From Amblyornis subalaris (taxonomy: Eukaryota; Chordata; Aves; Passeriformes; Ptilonorhynchidae), in the NCBI GenBank assembly GCA_018881555.1, contig JACAXG010000093.1, positions 2,500,696-2,564,695 of the forward strand: a DNA stretch of 64,000 nt, read 5' to 3'. Position numbers and translations under genes: made by a program. The notes beneath the pieces are model-generated. The model searched no databases. It was not told where the DNA came from and saw only the letters and a program-made list of their open reading frames with translations. How positions within the stretch are numbered: the first letter of the stretch is position 1; the number at the start of each line of letters is the position of its first letter. Of this stretch, positions 63,219 through 64,000 are shown piece by piece.

Positions 63219-63311
63219 CCTTTTTTCCCTTTTTTCCCCCATTTCTTTTCCTTTTTGTAGGTTTTTTCCCTTTTNTTCCCTTTTTTCCTTTATTCCTTTT
63301 TTTTTTCCCAT
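63219..63311 (+). repeat. Polypyrimidine block
   Basis: About 93 bp of the + strand are C or T except for a GTAGG near the centre, an N and isolated A bases. Repeating TTTTTTCCC units suggest slippage. Such blocks can form triplex DNA. Confidence 0.85.
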
Positions 63312-63883
63312 GGATGGTGTCTGCTTCCTGGGAACTGGCTGAGGGCAGAAGTTCACATTCCCTTGATTGTTCTCCTTTCCAGTGAAGTTCTGGCAGTTTG
63401 TATCCGCTGCCAAGACTTGCTTGGTTGTCTGGTTCTCCAGGCTCCCCGTTTTGAGCCCCAGCTGCTGTTCCTGTGGAGGAGCTTGTTAAGAGTTTGGGCA
63501 TTTACAAATTCCCAGTTTTGCAAATGTCTGGCACTTCCAGCACCAGCTGTAGGTGTGGGCACAGCCCAGGTTGGTACCAAGCTCCAGCAGCAGATGGATT
63601 TTCCTGTCTTTTCCTCCAGCACACGTTGCAGACCAATCTCTGCTCCTGTCTTCTGTCCTAAGACATTCCTAAATGTTGAAGCAGCCTTTGACTGGGAAGT
63701 GTTTGCTTTCTGGATCAGCCATGGGGGGATCTGCATGACAATCTAAATAAACAGGAAAGTTTGTGAACTGCNGGTGACAAGTTGCTTTGGTGATGGGGTG
63801 AGAAAAGGAAACAGGCAAAACATCAAGAACTTGAATTTGGATGTAAAAATGTGTAATTCAAAATGTATAAATGTATAAACTTA
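63312..63883. other. Non-coding stretch
   Basis: Overlapping frames of about 127 codons on both strands (63353-63746) look like composition effects. I see no acceptor and donor pair with a compatible phase, but an exon cannot be excluded. Confidence 0.4.
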
Positions 63884-64000
63884 ATAGGACCGAGGGGGAT
63901 GGCTTCCCACTGCCAGAGGGCAGGGTTGGATGGGATATTGGGAAGGAATTGTTCCCTGTGAGGGTNGGGAGGCCCTGGCACAGGTTGCCCAGAGAAGCTG
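63884..64000 (+). mobile_element. CR1 LINE fragment, cut by window edge
   Basis: Sense copy starting 'taggaccgagggggatggc' and running to 'gcacaggttgcccagagaagctg' at the last base. It matches the copy at 60300 closely. The 3' end lies beyond the window. Confidence 0.93.

Noticed and set aside
63353..63746. 127-codon frames overlapping on both strands, considered as a further exon
   Set aside because: No ALMS-like sequence, no acceptor and donor pair with a fitting phase, and equal length on both strands suggests chance.

Overview
The window looks like a piece of a bird chromosome. Its interspersed repeats are almost all short 3' ends of CR1 LINEs, the family that dominates avian genomes. 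I found at least 21 fragments in both orientations, several ending in the CR1 terminal motif ATTCTATGATTCTATG. There is no operon-style packing, coding sequence is split by GT/AG introns, and CpG islands stand out from a CpG-poor background. A songbird or other neoavian bird is plausible, but I cannot place the species. Scattered single N bases are probably unresolved or heterozygous sites.

One gene can be supported, on the + strand. A 1,075-bp exon (45756-46830) carries a 358-residue open frame that I believe is the central part of the avian orthologue of C10orf90 (FATS), a centrosome and DNA-damage associated protein. A 95-bp exon upstream (43361-43455) and a 281-bp exon downstream (60995-61275) share its frame across splice phases. 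The chain runs off the right end, where the C-terminal ALMS-motif exons would be expected. The identification is from memory of the family and is moderate, because the ALMS motif is not in the window. The transcript start is unsettled. Three upstream ATG-containing segments, at 17275, 40591 and 43097, all end in the phase the 95-bp exon needs. The first two lie in CpG islands or patches.

Layout: 1-395 is a 31-bp minisatellite cut by the left edge. 399-16970 is non-coding, with CR1 pieces, a CpG-rich patch with GATA-like motifs (about 5380-5740) and a pyrimidine-rich tract (about 12600-12960). 16975-17500 is a strong CpG island. 17500-43080 is intergenic or first-intron DNA with a short CpG patch near 23.55 kb and another at 40.50-40.88 kb. 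43083-46830 holds the upstream exons and the large exon. 46831-60994 is probably intron, with a nearly full CR1 3' region at 50975. 61276-64000 is intron or flank with a 15-bp minisatellite, a polypyrimidine block and a CR1 cut by the right edge.

I saw no rRNA, tRNA or CRISPR, and no intact transposon or endogenous retrovirus. Nothing points to a new biological system. The most useful leads are the unresolved start of the gene, the orphan CpG patches, the two-type minisatellite and a 16-kb stretch with almost no ambiguous bases.
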